Shown: positions 36,479 to 48,538, counted from the stretch's first letter. The stretch is 64,000 nt of DNA from Liriodendron chinense (GCA_003013855.2 PVNU02000853.1:2604001-2668000), one strand, 5' to 3'. Notes: generated by a model from the letters alone, not told the origin. Numbers and translations are program-made.

Positions 36479-37255
36479 ATGAGTCTTAGTATATATGTAT
36501 GTTAGTATGTGGCTCTTTGATTATAAGTGCATGTGCACATTTTTTCTCTTCTCCTACAGTGTACTATATGCTTATTCTAATAAAGCTTTGTGTGGTGGGC
36601 ATGTGGCACACATATACAAGATTCACCCTAAAACTCTCTCTCACTCTCTCTCCTCTTCTTTCCTTTCTTCTCTCATCTTCTTCCATCCTAATCATCTAAT
36701 CTTCTTCTACTTGGTATCAGAGAAAAGATCAAACTATTCTGCATCAAGAGAGTTGAGAGGCGACACGTCAGATTGCTGACGTCAGCGGCCATACGGCTGA
36801 CGTCAGCAATGTATGGTCAAATGGACCCCGTTTGAGCTGAAAGTTTAGGGGTTTGATAGATCTCTATTTTAGAAGATTTTTTAAGAATTTTTTAGAGCTT
36901 TCTTGATGGTGATTTGGCTGAAATAGTGAAATTCGAAAATCGGGCCCCGAATCTTTTTTTTGTCGACTTTTCTCAAATTAGTAAGCTTTTCTCTTATTTC
37001 TTTCCTCTAGATGGACTGATATCTCTCACTCAAGCTAATATTGGAGGAGTTTTGGGCTGATATTAAGATTTGAGTGGGTTTTAACCCCAAATAGAGGTGC
37101 GGCCATGTCATTTTTGGGCTGTTTGCGTCAGATTTGAGTACTTTGGGTGGTATTTTCAGAGTTTTCTAGTTGATTGGGGTTAGTCTCTCATTTCCTCAAA
37201 GGATTGCTTATTAGAGACCTTGTTGAAGTACATTTTACTTGGACCCCTCATTCTT

Positions 37256-38200
37256 ATGGAGGACAAAGGGCAATCTCATCTTGGCATGGGTTCGCTTGAA
37301 CCCAACCCACTCCAAATCACCTTGATTAAGTTGAATGGTGATAACTATTTTCAGTGGGCACAATCTATAAAAGTGTTCTTAGGGGCCCATGAGAAGTTGT
37401 CGTATATTCTGGATGATCCCCCAAGCTCTACAAAAGACACCTACAAGACTTGGACAAAGGAGAACTATCAAGTCATTGCATTGTTGTTGAACAGTATGGA
37501 TTCTTTGGTTAGCCACTCCGTGATGTTTTTGTCATCGGCTAAAGGCATTTGGGACTCCCTTCATGACATGTACTCCGAGTCTAAAAAATTTTCGCGGGTA
37601 TTTCAGCTTATTCAAGAAATTGGTCAGTTTCAGCAAGACTCAAGATCATTAAAAGATTACTATTCGACACTTCAAGGCATGTGGGATGAGTTGGACTTCC
37701 TTCGAAATGTCTAGACGATCATGAGCATGCTCGCAAGCAACGGGATGACACTCGTGTTATGCAGTTCCTCGCAGGGTTGAACTTCGTCTACCTCAGTGTT
37801 CGGGATCAAGTAGTTGTTAATGATCTCCTTCCTCCGTTGACAACAGTCTATGCTATGTGTCAGCGCGCTACTATATCAGCTCTTCCTTCACATCCTTTTG
37901 TACCACCGGAGTGTTCAGCACACCTTGCTGGCGATCCATCTTCCATTTTTTCTATATCTCGCACACCATTCTTGAGTTCAGGGCGCACTTTTGGTTATGG
38001 TGGTCGTGGCAAAAGCCGAGAGGGAGATCGGGGATGTGTTGGTCGTCATCTTCGAGGTCGTGGTGAACGTGGATGAGGACAGTGATAGTTCCGGCATTTG
38101 TTCGCATTGTGGTGGAACTAATCACACTATTGATTATTGTTGGCAGCTCCATGGTCATCCTACATGTGCTGTTGCCTCTATTACAGCTACGTGTGTTGAG
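37256..38200 (+). pseudogene. Copia gag, frameshifted
   Basis: The frame from 37256 encodes a Copia Gag N-terminus (ITLIKLNGDNYFQWAQSIKVFL, then a W-n-SLHDMYSESKKFSRVFQL segment and LKDYYSTLQGMWDELDFL) and stops at 37712-37714. The reading then resumes in another frame (MQFLAGLNFVYLSVRDQV, from 37759), shifts again near 38060 and reaches a zinc knuckle CSHCGGTNHTIDYC near 38100-38140. At least two frameshifts make it non-functional as one protein. Confidence 0.8.
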
Positions 38201-39650
38201 GGACAACCTTCCACCCTGGCAGCTGAGCAGCCTTCTTCTGGAGATTCTCTCATTATTTCTCGAGCAGCTTATGATGCCCTGATGCGGCTTCATATACGTG
38301 ATGTTCCTGAGCCTTCTCATGCAGCTTCGGCCCAGTCAGGTACCGCTCTACTAGCGTCTTCTTCTACCACCTCCTGGGTCATTGACTCTGGAGCTTCTTC
38401 CCACATGACTGGTAAGTCACATCTCTTTTCCTCTTATTCTCCTTCCTCCCACTCTCAATATGTTACAATCGCAGATGGAACACATGCCCCCATTTCTGGG
38501 ATTGGTTCCATCCCCCTTTCCCCTTCCTTGCCATTGTCCTCAGTCTTGCATGCACCTCGTTTTCCATTAAACTTACTGTCTGTTAGCTCCATTACTATTA
38601 TCGTTGAATTGTTCGATTACCTTTTACCCTTCTCATTGTCTTTTTCAGGACCTACAGACGAAGAGAGTGATTGGTGGGGGGCATGAGCGAGGAGGCGTTT
38701 ATCTTCTCAATGATACACCTGTTGCTGCTTCAAGTACCTCTTCTCTTGATCGAAACTCCATCACACGGTGGCATTGCCGCTTAGGACATCCTTCCTTAGC
38801 TCGATTGAGACTTTTGTTTCCTTCATTCTCGGCTACTAAACCTTTGTGTTGTGATATTTGTGAATTATCAAAACATCATCGTACTGTGTTTCCTCCAAGT
38901 GTTTCCGGAAGGAAATCTCAACTTTTTGATCTGGTTCACTCAGATGTCTGGGGACCAGCCCCGGTTACTTCTACTTTTGGTTTTAAATACTTTGTCACCT
39001 TTATTGATGATTATTCTCGCATGACCTGGGTTTACCCTTTGAAATCAAAGAGTGAAGTATTTGATGTGTTTAAAGTGTTTTATCGTGAAGTGTGCACTTA
39101 ATTTCAATGCTCAATTAAAACCCTCCATTCTGATAATGGGGGGGAGGACATGTCCACTCCTTTTTTGTCCTTCTTACAGGAACATGGTATTTTGTCTCGG
39201 ACATCATGTGTTTACACTCCACAACAAAATGGTATGGCAGAATGAAAGAACCGTCACCTTCTTGAAGTCTCACGTACCCTTCTTCTTGGTATGCATCTAC
39301 CTAAGCATTTTTGGGGTGACGCTCTTCTTACTTCCACTTTCCTTATTAATCGTATTCCCTCACGTATATTGTCTTCCAAATCCTCATTTAATATGCTGTA
39401 TCCTGATGACAATTCATTTCCTTTACCCCCTAAAGTTTTTAGTTACACATGCTTCGTTCAAATTTTAGATGGTCATAATGATAAACTTAGTCCCAGGGCA
39501 ACTAAATGTGTTTTCTTAGGGTACACTCGGAGCCAAAAAGGGTATAAGTGTTATGACCCCTCGACTCGTAAGAAATATATCTCTGCCGATGTAACATTTT
39601 TTGAAGATGTTCCTTTTTTTTTCGCCTCACGGTCGATCCCTCTGTGATCC
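38200..39650 (+). pseudogene. Copia protease and integrase, broken
   Basis: The protease site WVIDSGASSHMTG is at about 38378-38416. The frame breaks near 38590, then continues as GAG-pre-integrase (ITRWHCRLGHPSLARLR, with an extra Cys) and integrase: first Asp in LVHSDVWGP, a stop after FYREVCT (39101), second Asp in SDNGGED, and the Glu in GMAE followed directly by a stop (near 39244). A long frame from 39291 gives HLPKHFWGDALLTSTFLINR and a YTRSQKGYKCYDP end. All three acidic residues are present but the enzyme is interrupted several times. Confidence 0.8.
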
Positions 39651-41535
39651 TCTTGCAAGTGAGGGGGAGCATACTGCTTCTCCCCTTCCTCTTGTCACTA
39701 GTGATCATAGGGAGACTCTTTCACCTCCCATTCCTAACTCTGTTGGTGATTTAGGTGACCCGAAGCCTCTGCGAGTGTATCATCGTCGAGATAAATCTTC
39801 ATGCGCTCCGCCGTCCACTCTTCCACTCACTTTGGATGTTGGCTCAGGTGATTCTCCTACCTCAAGTCTGGATCTTCCCATTGCCTTGCGTAAAGGGACA
39901 CGATCATGTACTCAACACCCCATTAGCAATTTTGTTTCATATGATCATCTTTCACCGTCCTTTCAGTCGTTTGCAGCTTCCATTTCATCACAGGCTATTC
40001 CTCGGTCTCTCTCCCACGCTCTTCAAAGTCCTGACTGGACGAAGGCAATGATGGAAGAAATGTTTGCTCTTGAGAAGAATCATACTTGGCAGCTAGTTTC
40101 TCTTCCTCCAGGGCACACACCTATTGGGTGTCGATGGGTGTACATGATCAAGTTCCTTCCTGATGGCTCCATTGATCGCTACAATGCCCGTCTTGTTGCT
40201 CGGGGATATATGCAGACTCAGGGCGTGGATTACTTCGAGACATTCTCTCCAGTGGCAAAACTTAATTCTATTCGTGTGGTGGTCTCCTTGGCCATCAATT
40301 TATCCTGGCCCTTGTTCCAACTAGATGTCAAGAATGCATTTCTTCATGGGGATCTTGCGGAGGAGGTCTACATGCATCAACCTCCAGGCTTTGTTGCTTC
40401 CCACAATCCTACGCTTGTGTGTCGATTGAAGAAGGCCCTTTATGGGCTCAAACAGTCCCCACATGCTTGGTTTGACAAATTCAGTCAAGCTCTCATGGAT
40501 TTTGGCTTTGTTCGTAGTCATGCCGACCATTCTCTCTTTATATGTCGACGATCGACGGGCATCATGGTTCTCATTGTGTATGTGGATGATATTGTACTGT
40601 CAGGCAGTGATTTGATTGGCATGGGCGATGTAAAAGAATTTCTAAAGAACAAGTTTGAGATCAAGGACCTTGGTCCTCTTTGCTACTTTCTGGGCATCGA
40701 GGTTGCTCGCACCCAAACCGGGGTATCCTTATCCCAACAAAAATATGCTATTGATCTTCTTATGGAGACCGGCATGCTAGGATGCAAACCGGCTACCACC
40801 CCTATGGATACTTCGCATAAGCTTCAGCCAGATGATGGTTCTCTTCTTTCTGATCCTGGCATGTACCGTCGGCTTGTAGGTCGGCTCATTTATTTAACTA
40901 TTACTCGTCCAGATCTCTCCTTTGCGGTGGGAGTTGTCAGCCAGTTCATGCAAGCTCCTCGTTCTTCACATCTCACGGCTGTTTACCGCATACTCCGGTA
41001 TCTTAAATCAGCACCGGGCCTTGGCATCCATTTTCAGTCTCATGGTCATCTTCATCTTTCGGGCTATTCCGATGTTGTTTGTGCAGGTAGTATATATGAT
41101 CGTCGATCTATATCCGGGTTTTGTACCTTCCTAGGTGGTAATCTTGTCACGTGGAAAAGAAAGAAGCAATCAGTTGTTGCGCGCTCCTTGGCTGAAGCAG
41201 AATATCGTGCTATGGCTCATGCTACATGTGAGCTCGTGTGGCTTCGCACCCTTCTTGACGAACTTGGCTATTCTCTTTCGGGCCCTATTCCTCTTCATTG
41301 CGACAATCAGGCAGCCATAGATACTGCTCGTAATCCTGTTTTCCACGAGCGCACCAAGCATATTGAGGTTGACTGTCACTTTATTCGGGAGAAAGTTGCC
41401 TCGAAGGAAATCATCACTCCTTTTGTTCGGTCCGGGGATCAACTTGCGGATGTTCTTACGAAGTCTTTAAGTCGAGATGCTCTTCATCGTGTTCGTAACA
41501 AGTTGGGCATGATCAACATCTATGCTCCAACTTGA
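39601..41535 (+). CDS. Copia reverse transcriptase-RNase H, open frame
   Basis: An open frame of 644 codons; the recognisable protein begins after about residue 120. RT patches are WQLVSLPPGHTPIGCRWVY, FQLDVKNAFLHGDLAEEVYM, ALYGLKQSPHAWFDKF, the catalytic VYVDDIVLSG and DLGPLCYFLGIEV. RNase H follows with LSGYSD, a RSLAEAEYRAM patch with the Glu, LHCDNQAAIDTARNP with an Asp, and a C-terminus QLADVLTKSLSRD. In the RNase H start the usual SDADWAG is SDVVCAG, a change at a normally conserved site. It ends about 10 bp before the polypurine tract. It would copy element RNA if expressed, but no upstream Gag or integrase is intact. Confidence 0.85.
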   Translation: MKMFLFFSPHGRSLCDPLASEGEHTASPLPLVTSDHRETLSPPIPNSVGDLGDPKPLRVYHRRDKSSCAPPSTLPLTLDVGSGDSPTSSLDLPIALRKGTRSCTQHPISNFVSYDHLSPSFQSFAASISSQAIPRSLSHALQSPDWTKAMMEEMFALEKNHTWQLVSLPPGHTPIGCRWVYMIKFLPDGSIDRYNARLVARGYMQTQGVDYFETFSPVAKLNSIRVVVSLAINLSWPLFQLDVKNAFLHGDLAEEVYMHQPPGFVASHNPTLVCRLKKALYGLKQSPHAWFDKFSQALMDFGFVRSHADHSLFICRRSTGIMVLIVYVDDIVLSGSDLIGMGDVKEFLKNKFEIKDLGPLCYFLGIEVARTQTGVSLSQQKYAIDLLMETGMLGCKPATTPMDTSHKLQPDDGSLLSDPGMYRRLVGRLIYLTITRPDLSFAVGVVSQFMQAPRSSHLTAVYRILRYLKSAPGLGIHFQSHGHLHLSGYSDVVCAGSIYDRRSISGFCTFLGGNLVTWKRKKQSVVARSLAEAEYRAMAHATCELVWLRTLLDELGYSLSGPIPLHCDNQAAIDTARNPVFHERTKHIEVDCHFIREKVASKEIITPFVRSGDQLADVLTKSLSRDALHRVRNKLGMINIYAPT

Positions 41536-41784
41536 GGGGGAGTCTAGAGAATATTAATATATATGTATGTTAGTATGTGGCTCTTTGATTGTAAGTGCAT
41601 GTGCACATCTTTTCTCTTCTCCTATAGTGTACTATATGCTTATTCTAATAAAGCTTTGTGTGGTGGGCATGTGGCGCACACACACAAGATTCACCCTAAA
41701 ACTCTCTCTCACTCTCTCTCCTCTTCTTCCCTTTCTTCTCTCCTCTTCTTCCATCCTAATCATCTAATCTTCTTCTACTATGAG

Positions 41785-42560
41785 GACACTATGCACATCT
41801 TGATCTTAGTATTTAATACCTATGGTTACATGCTTATACATCTTGCTTACTATACACATTGTAGTTTATCTTACCTCGTGAGTAGAGATGTACCCACTAA
41901 GCTTATAAAGCCCATTCTAGCTGTCGTTTATCTTTTCAGGGAATCCAAACCAGTCAAGGTAGCTGAGCAAGAAGAGAACCTACATCCCATTCAGCTTAGC
42001 CATTTTTGGACATGTAACAATGTAACTAAACAATTATATATATTTGAAAATGAAATAGAATCTCATTTTGGGTTGCTCTTGCGATGTTGTGTATACGGTT
42101 AAGGGGGAACACTATCGAACCAACCATACAAAAAAAAAAAAAAATCCCCAAGTCGCACCCCAAAAGCATGAGTCAGGGGCCCGGGCTTCGTTTTCAGGGT
42201 GTGACAGCATGCATCAGGACATTCAATTACTCATTGCTAGAATTCTGCTTAAACTAGTATGAACAACATCCAGACAAATCTAGGAATCTTGTGTGCATAA
42301 GAACTAACTGTTAGAAACTTAACAAGCAAGTAAAGGATTGGTGAGTTGACATGATTTGAATTGGTGGATGGCTGATATTATCCTTGGAAACTTGGTGGCC
42401 TTGACCACCACCACTAAGGACGGCATTATATTTGGATATTAGTTCATACGATTTTTGTTCTATGCAGTTTGTATCTCTCATTTTTTTAGTATTCTCAATT
42501 GGTTATGGGCGAGTTAACGACGCATTTACAAGGCATCTCATTTTGCAATTTTATGTGATT
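41785..42560. mobile_element. LTR-type remnant
   Basis: The sequence right of the Copia element has an LTR-like composition. A segment near 42157-42205 reads 'agtcgcacccc' and 'ggggcccgggcttcg' and ends ggtgtgaca, resembling the end of a gypsy-type LTR. No coding sequence is preserved. The left continuation, before 36479, is not clearly related. Confidence 0.35.
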
Positions 42561-42985
42561 GCCGCATACCAATCAAACTAAGGGGAGATTTTATAGGATG
42601 GCTATAATACCAACCATGCTTTATGGGACAAGATGTTGGGCAATCAAGAAACAACATATAGGATGTGTGGTGTGGCTTAAACGAGAACACTGAGATAGAT
42701 GAGTGGCAAGACAAGAAAGGATAGAACTTGAAGTGAACACATTTGAGGGAACTTAGGAGTAGCACCAATAGGTAATTAGATGAGGGAAAGTAGACTTAGA
42801 TGGTTTGGCCATGTGTAATGAGATCAAGAATTGGTTGGAGTTGAATGCTCTAAAAGAGCAAGGGAAAGGCCCAAAAGCATGTGGGTGGAGGCTGTAAAAA
42901 AATATCTAATGACCTATGGTTTAACCTAGGAGATGGCTCTTGATAGATAGGCATGGGAGAACAGGATTTGTATAGCCGTGCTTTG
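42560..42985 (+). mobile_element. RTE-type LINE 3' end
   Basis: The + strand reads, with stops, IPTMLYGTRCWAIKKQH, then MRESRLRWFGHV, a basic RARERPKSMWVEAVKKYLM patch and a MALDR-n-AWENRI end. This order (YG...W.IKK, RLRWFGHV, RP...W.E..KKDL) is the signature of the C-terminus of plant RTE LINEs. It is interrupted and not functional. A shorter piece of the same family is at 24558-24690. A GGT microsatellite follows at 42989-43008. Confidence 0.75.
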
Positions 42986-42989
42986 GTGG

Positions 42990-44524
42990 TAGTGGTGGTG
43001 GTGGTGGTGATTTTGCAGTATTCTCAATCTGTATTTAGTGCAACATATTTAGGGGAAAATATTGGAATATACTCTGTTATCCACATTGTAAGAGCTAGAG
43101 TACTTCAGTACTTGATTGAGTCTACCATTGCTAAGACTAAGTCACTGTGCATGAGTCGAGATTTGAGTTATTCAACATCTACAAGATAAACAAGAATTAA
43201 ATTTATATAAGCACGAAGTCATACAAAAATCACATGTAAAACCCTTTCGACAACTACTAAGGTGAGATATTGACAATAAGTCTCCGAGTTTTCACCTTTA
43301 TAAGTGGCTTCAATTGTTTTGTACTGTTTAAAGCACTTGCAGGCAAAGTTCAAGCCATACTTCAATCTTTTCCAATAAATGGGATGACAGATGGACTGCA
43401 GGAGGTAAAAACATGAAAACCAGAATTTGATACTCCAGATCTTGGACAGTTGAAAGAGTGGGACAAATCCACCATGCCAAAGATGTTCTATGGCCATGAG
43501 CACGAATAGCACAGAAAGATTTCTGTTTTTTAATTTCTCTTTTTAACGGGGTGCATGAATCTGAGTGATTTAACCCCATGTCCATTGTATCAAACCACAA
43601 CAGTATTGCAACGCACAAAATCCAAGCTTAAAATCTTCAGCTTTGGAAACTATGAGAGATTCATGTTCTGAAATGCTCCGAATAGTGATCTTCAGAGAAA
43701 TCTCAACCTAGCTGTTCTTGGTTTCTTGCTTGATGCTTCCATTGCCTCTGAAAGAAACAACTGCAGCTTGTGGGATGGTTGATCCCCTTGTATATTTTCT
43801 TTTATTTCTTAACATGTTCAATGAGACAAAAGACTTGGATGTACCTTCTGCTGATCTCTCATCAAGAATAAGATTTTCTTGATTTCTATGTTGATTTTGA
43901 TAATAATAGTAGTGGCACTTTAATGATGAAGATCATATCTTCACACAGTCAGGAATACATGGGAAGGTGCCTTTCCACTCTGAACACATGTAAATCATAT
44001 AGCTGCATTCCTCTGCCCCCATGGCTCAGAATGAGCTCAGATGGCCCATTAGGCTTATGGACCAAAACGCCACGGGGTGGGCTTAGATCTGTTTTTAAGC
44101 TCGTTTTTCTGATCTGAATCTGAATTTTTCAGGCCAATTAAAAAAACAGACCAAGTTTAGGCCCGGGTTTGACAACTTCTCTATTCAGCCTGAAATCATG
44201 TTACAGGTTTGCTGCAGCCTGAATTTCAAGGATGATTAATAAAGATGCTGCATTCAGGCTTGAATTTCTGACTGAGTAATAAATGGGCCTGCCACAGCCC
44301 AACCCAATCAGGACCAAACCCACCCATTGCACCACATGTCCTCTACAATGCCTGCCCACTAGAAAAATTTCACAATTACCCTTCTGAATTCCATTCCCTC
44401 CATCCAGACGCAGAAGGTTATCTCACCAATTTCTGCTTCAATGTTTATTAAGCTTGCATACGGAATTCGATATAAAATTCTTCACTCGGTGCATCGATAT
44501 TCTTAACCTTCAACTGATATCAGC
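42990..44524. other. Intergenic downstream of the DYW gene
   Basis: About 1.5 kb without a supportable gene. Several short open frames on both strands have no family resemblance. The part next to 44525 would include the 3' untranslated region of the minus-strand PPR gene. Confidence 0.45.
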
Positions 44525-46474
44525 TCACCAATAATCCATGCAGGAACAAGACCCTCCTTCAAAATGGTGAAACCGTTTCCGATCTCTAACCGCAACCTTC
44601 CGTTTAAAAACCATCGAAAAAAGCTTAATAGCAGAGTGACAGTCCCTACAGATACGAATATTCTTTACAATCCGTAGCGACGATCCAGGTTCTGTGCTGA
44701 TAAGCCCAAAAGCTACTGCTAATTTCTCGCTGTGATAACCGACTAGACCTTCCTTCTCCTCTTCATCCACATCGAACACAACCCCCTTCGTATCTGCAGT
44801 ATATCCAACCTTCCTAATCTCTCTAACAATCTCCTCCCATGCTAAATATATCTCATCTGTTTTTTCATGAGATCTATCTCCTGCTACAAACTCATGAACA
44901 ACACCATTCACCTCGATTGAACTAGACCCAGGGACCCGCTTAATTCTTCTTCTTCTCATAGTTTTCCTGACTTCGTCAGCGTCATCTCCTTTATTGGATT
45001 CCACATAAATATTTGAAAGGAGAATATAACGTCCATCATGGTCCCAGTCAGATTCTATCAGAAAATTCCCCACCCTTTGTGCCATTTCAACATCATTATG
45101 GATTCTGCATGCACCGAGCAGTGCGCCCCATACAACATTATCTGGTTTTATTGGCATGGAAGCAATGAACCTTTCTGCTTCCTCCAACAAACCAGCACGA
45201 CCAAGAAGATCAACCATGCACGCATAATGATCCAATTCTGCTTTGATTCCGAGCATGTCAACCATTGTGTTGAAGTAGTAGAATCCCTTCTCAACCTGAC
45301 CCATGTGGCTACAAGCACACAAAACTGCGATGTAGGATATGTGGTCTGGCCTGATTCCTTCATCCTTCATCTGCTCAAAAAGGCAAAGTGATTCCTCTCC
45401 ATGCCCATTAATTGCCAGCCCATAAATAGCAGCTGTGCAAGTAAAAACATCCTTCTGAGAAGACGAACCAAAGACTTGCATTGCAAGATTGATGCTTCCA
45501 CATTTTGCATACATGTCAATGAGAGCTGCTGAAAGTATTGAATCTATTCTGTTACGATTCTTTTTTAAGTAAGTGTGAATCCAAATCCCATGACTTAGAG
45601 CTCCCAATTGAGAACACGCAGAAAGAACACTCACCAGAACAGCATCATTTGGTTCCCAACCAAACAACTGCATCTCCTCAAACAGTGCTACTGCCTCCTT
45701 CGGGTGCCCATTTTGAGAATACCCTGAAATCATCGCAACCCATGAAACAAGATTTCTTCTGGGCATTTCATCAAATATCTGACGAGCATCATCCAAACAA
45801 CCAAATTTGACAAGCCCGCTTATCAAACTATTCCAAGAAACTGTATTCCTTTCAGGCATTTGGTTGAAGAGCTTGAAAGCATCTGAAATCTCACCATTCC
45901 TAATACACCCATTAATCAGAGAGTTCCATGACACGACATCCAATTCATTACTTTCGTCAAACACCCACCGGGCATCATCCAGCCTGCCGCAAACAGAGTA
46001 GAACTGAATGATTGAATTGCCCACAAAGACATCAGCACGAATAGAGTTCTTGATAACCATCGAATGGAACTGTCGGCCCAAGCTCAACGCGAGGGAGTTG
46101 GCACAAGATTGGAGGAGGAAAGTGAAGGTGAAGTTGTTGGGGGTGAGACCCAATTCGTGAATTCGATCGAACACGAGGAGTGCATTTGAGAGGGAGTTCG
46201 GGCAACACTGGCGGGCAAGGCCACGGATTACGGTATTGAAGAGGAAGAGGGTGCGAGAAGACGGGGTGCGGAAGAGGAGGAGGAGGGCATAGTCAATGTC
46301 ACCAGAGGGGTCGAGAGAGGCAAATGAGATGATGGGACGAAGGGACGGTGGGGGATGTGGGAGTCCTCGGATGACAAGGGACGCATGGGCTTGCTTGAAT
46401 TCGGGCATGGATTTGCATTTCTGGAAGAAGGAGATGAGATTGTGGGGATTTAGATGTGAGGGTTTGATGGGCAT
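44525..46474 (-). CDS. PPR protein, PLS class with E and DYW domains
   Basis: An intronless gene of 649 codons, starting MPIKPSHLNPH. Tandem P, L and S type PPR repeats fill about residues 45-450 (for example VVSWNSLINGCIRNGEISDA, AALIDMYAKCGSINLA, ACMVDLLGRAGLLEEAERF). They are followed by the E/E+ region with VPGSSSIEVNGVVHEF and the DYW domain at about 557-649. The deaminase-like zinc site is complete: H581 and E583 in HSEKLAV, C609 and C612 in CRDC, and the end CSCMDYW with a stop directly after it. DYW proteins convert specific C to U in organelle transcripts, the repeats choosing the site. The target and the organelle cannot be told from sequence. It is head to head with the gene at 48539, about 2 kb apart. 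Confidence 0.95.
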   Translation of the reverse strand: MPIKPSHLNPHNLISFFQKCKSMPEFKQAHASLVIRGLPHPPPSLRPIISFASLDPSGDIDYALLLLFRTPSSRTLFLFNTVIRGLARQCCPNSLSNALLVFDRIHELGLTPNNFTFTFLLQSCANSLALSLGRQFHSMVIKNSIRADVFVGNSIIQFYSVCGRLDDARWVFDESNELDVVSWNSLINGCIRNGEISDAFKLFNQMPERNTVSWNSLISGLVKFGCLDDARQIFDEMPRRNLVSWVAMISGYSQNGHPKEAVALFEEMQLFGWEPNDAVLVSVLSACSQLGALSHGIWIHTYLKKNRNRIDSILSAALIDMYAKCGSINLAMQVFGSSSQKDVFTCTAAIYGLAINGHGEESLCLFEQMKDEGIRPDHISYIAVLCACSHMGQVEKGFYYFNTMVDMLGIKAELDHYACMVDLLGRAGLLEEAERFIASMPIKPDNVVWGALLGACRIHNDVEMAQRVGNFLIESDWDHDGRYILLSNIYVESNKGDDADEVRKTMRRRRIKRVPGSSSIEVNGVVHEFVAGDRSHEKTDEIYLAWEEIVREIRKVGYTADTKGVVFDVDEEEKEGLVGYHSEKLAVAFGLISTEPGSSLRIVKNIRICRDCHSAIKLFSMVFKRKVAVRDRKRFHHFEGGSCSCMDYW

Positions 46475-46499
46475 TTGTGTTCAGAATATGGAGGGCAGG

Positions 46500-48538
46500 T
46501 TTTGAAATCCTGTTTCAAGTTACTACTTTTTCAATGTGGAAAATGGCGGGAAAGACAGAGGGAGTTGAGTTGGCATCCAGACGGCCACACCGCCACACGT
46601 GTATGAGATCCAACCCGATCATTTAGAGGACCGCACGATGTAGACACCCTTGCCAAGCAAAAGGCTGGTTAGGTTTAACCTACAATGCCATGCATGGGCC
46701 TGCAATGATGTGTTAATGAAATCCAATCCGTCCATCATGCCCCCATGTTTCCAATGCTGGGGCCGGCAGGATGAGTGGATCAGATTTATTGTTGGTCGAA
46801 CATGTAGAAATCTGATGGATGGATTGGATCTCGCATCCATGTGCCTTGCTGGTAAATGTGCATGTATGTGTTTTATCCCTGCTTTCTATCCATTTTTTAA
46901 GTTCATTTTAGAGCATCATCTCAAAAATGAGGCAGATCCAAAGCGTAGGTGGACTACACAACAGAAAGTGGGGATAATGAGGACTACTGATGAAACCTTC
47001 CTAAAACCCTACGTTTATTTCCCATCCTACCTAAGGTCACATGAACCTAGACAAAGGCAAAACATAAGAAAATAGTAGTTGTCACTATCCCTATTACTTC
47101 CTGTGGTGTAGTCCACTTAAGCTTTGTATCTGCCTCATTTTTTAATCCATACCCTAAAATTAGTTCACCACATAAATGGATGGCATGGATAATATACATA
47201 CATGATCAAGTGGGCCATGCATACATAAAAAAGAGGCATTTTAGAATAACAAAACTAAGGATGAGTTGCCTAACTGTTGATTGAAATGGCATATCTAAAG
47301 ATTACTGTTGATTGAAATGGCATATCTAAATATATAACAAGCGTGTATTTAAAGTCAGGTTGGGCCGGGCTTGGCTGGGCCAGGTCTGGCTGTAATAACT
47401 TAAGCTCGAGTCCAACTCCAAATTACTGTGATTCAAGTTGTTCATCCACTTTTTCATATAATTTTAGGGCATAATTCTAAAATTGAGACAAGTCCAAATC
47501 TCATGTGACCCACACGATAGGAAACAATGGCAATTCATAGCCCACCTTTAAAAGCTTTTTAAGGGCTACAAAAGTTTTGGACGAAGTTGATATTTGTGTT
47601 TCCCTAAATTAAGTTCTGTGTGACCTACGTTGGATGATAAATAAACTTCACGTGGTAAGCCCTAGGAAGTTTTTAATGGCAAGCATTCAATCACCATTGC
47701 TTTCTTGCAGTATGGTCCACTTCAATCACTAATGAACTGGATGAATGGAAAACATAGATATCTGCTTGATCCAAAACTTCTATGCCCACAAAATTTTTCC
47801 TACAGGTGAATGTTTATTCTCCATTGTTTCCTATGGTGTGGTCCACTTGAGCTCTGTATCTACCATAGTTTTGGTCTCATTCGTTAAAATGAACTGTACA
47901 AATGGATGTACGGCATGGATAAAACAAATACATCATGGTGGGATGAAACAAATACAACCGGCGTCCCAAGCACGGGGCAGCTAGCCCGTGTCAAAGCTTT
48001 GAGCCCCACCATCGTGTATGCGTTTTATCCACTCCACCCTCCAATTTTTCTCGGGGCATGAGCCCATTGTTTGAGGTACATCCAAATAGTATACCACACC
48101 ACTGGAAAGAGCAAAGATTGAACGCTTACTGTTGAAAGCTTTTTTGGAGCCATGCAAGTCTTAGATCAAGCTGATATTTCTGTTTTCCTTAATCCAGGTC
48201 TGTATGACCTTATCAAGACATTGGATGAAAAATAAACATTTACAGTGGGCCTTAAGGAAGCTTTTGAGGGTGGACGTTCAATCAACTCTGTTTTCCTGTG
48301 GTGTGCTCCACCTGAGACTTGGATTTGCCTTATTTTTTGAATGACCACCTAACATAAGCTGGAAAAATGTATGGACGGAATGGATAAAACACATGCATCA
48401 TGGTGAGGTCCACAGAGCTCTGACACCATCTAGCTGGCTGGTGTTGGGTTCACTAGCCAAACCGTGTCCATGTATCAAAGCTTTTCCCAAATTTGAAAAA
48501 GCTTCCCAAACCCCTCTTTCCCTCTCATCTATCAGCTC
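46500..48538. repeat. Tandem MULE-type MITE copies between the two PPR genes
   Basis: Three decayed copies of the family described at 1461-2080 lie in line: about 46845-47200, 47440-47955 and 47957-48470. Each carries recognisable words: a 'tttagggcat' start, 'ggtccacttgag', a 'ctgcctcat' tail word and 'tggataaaacacatgcatcatggtg' near 48380. The rightmost copy ends within about 70 bp of the start codon of the + strand PPR gene, so it overlaps its leader or promoter. No coding sequence. Confidence 0.65.

Larger units (their letters stand above)
36484..41779 (+). mobile_element. Ty1-copia element, full length with TSD
   Basis: A 5.3-kb element flanked by atgag (36479-36483 and 41780-41784). 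LTRs are short, 36484-36711 (228 bp) and 41543-41779 (237 bp). The primer binding site tggtatcagaga starts at 36712, directly after the 5' LTR; a polypurine tract ttgagggggag precedes the 3' LTR at 41532-41542. The order gag, protease, integrase, RT, RNase H is the Copia order. The LTR ends are unusual: they start TCT and end ACT instead of TG...CA. The two LTRs differ at roughly eight positions plus small indels, so the insertion is older than the gypsy element. Confidence 0.88.

Noticed and set aside
43219..43618. Open frames of about 97 codons on the minus strand
   Set aside because: Two overlapping frames without recognisable motifs in intergenic DNA.
45038..45391. 117-codon + strand open frame
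   Set aside because: It is an antisense shadow of the DYW-type PPR gene.
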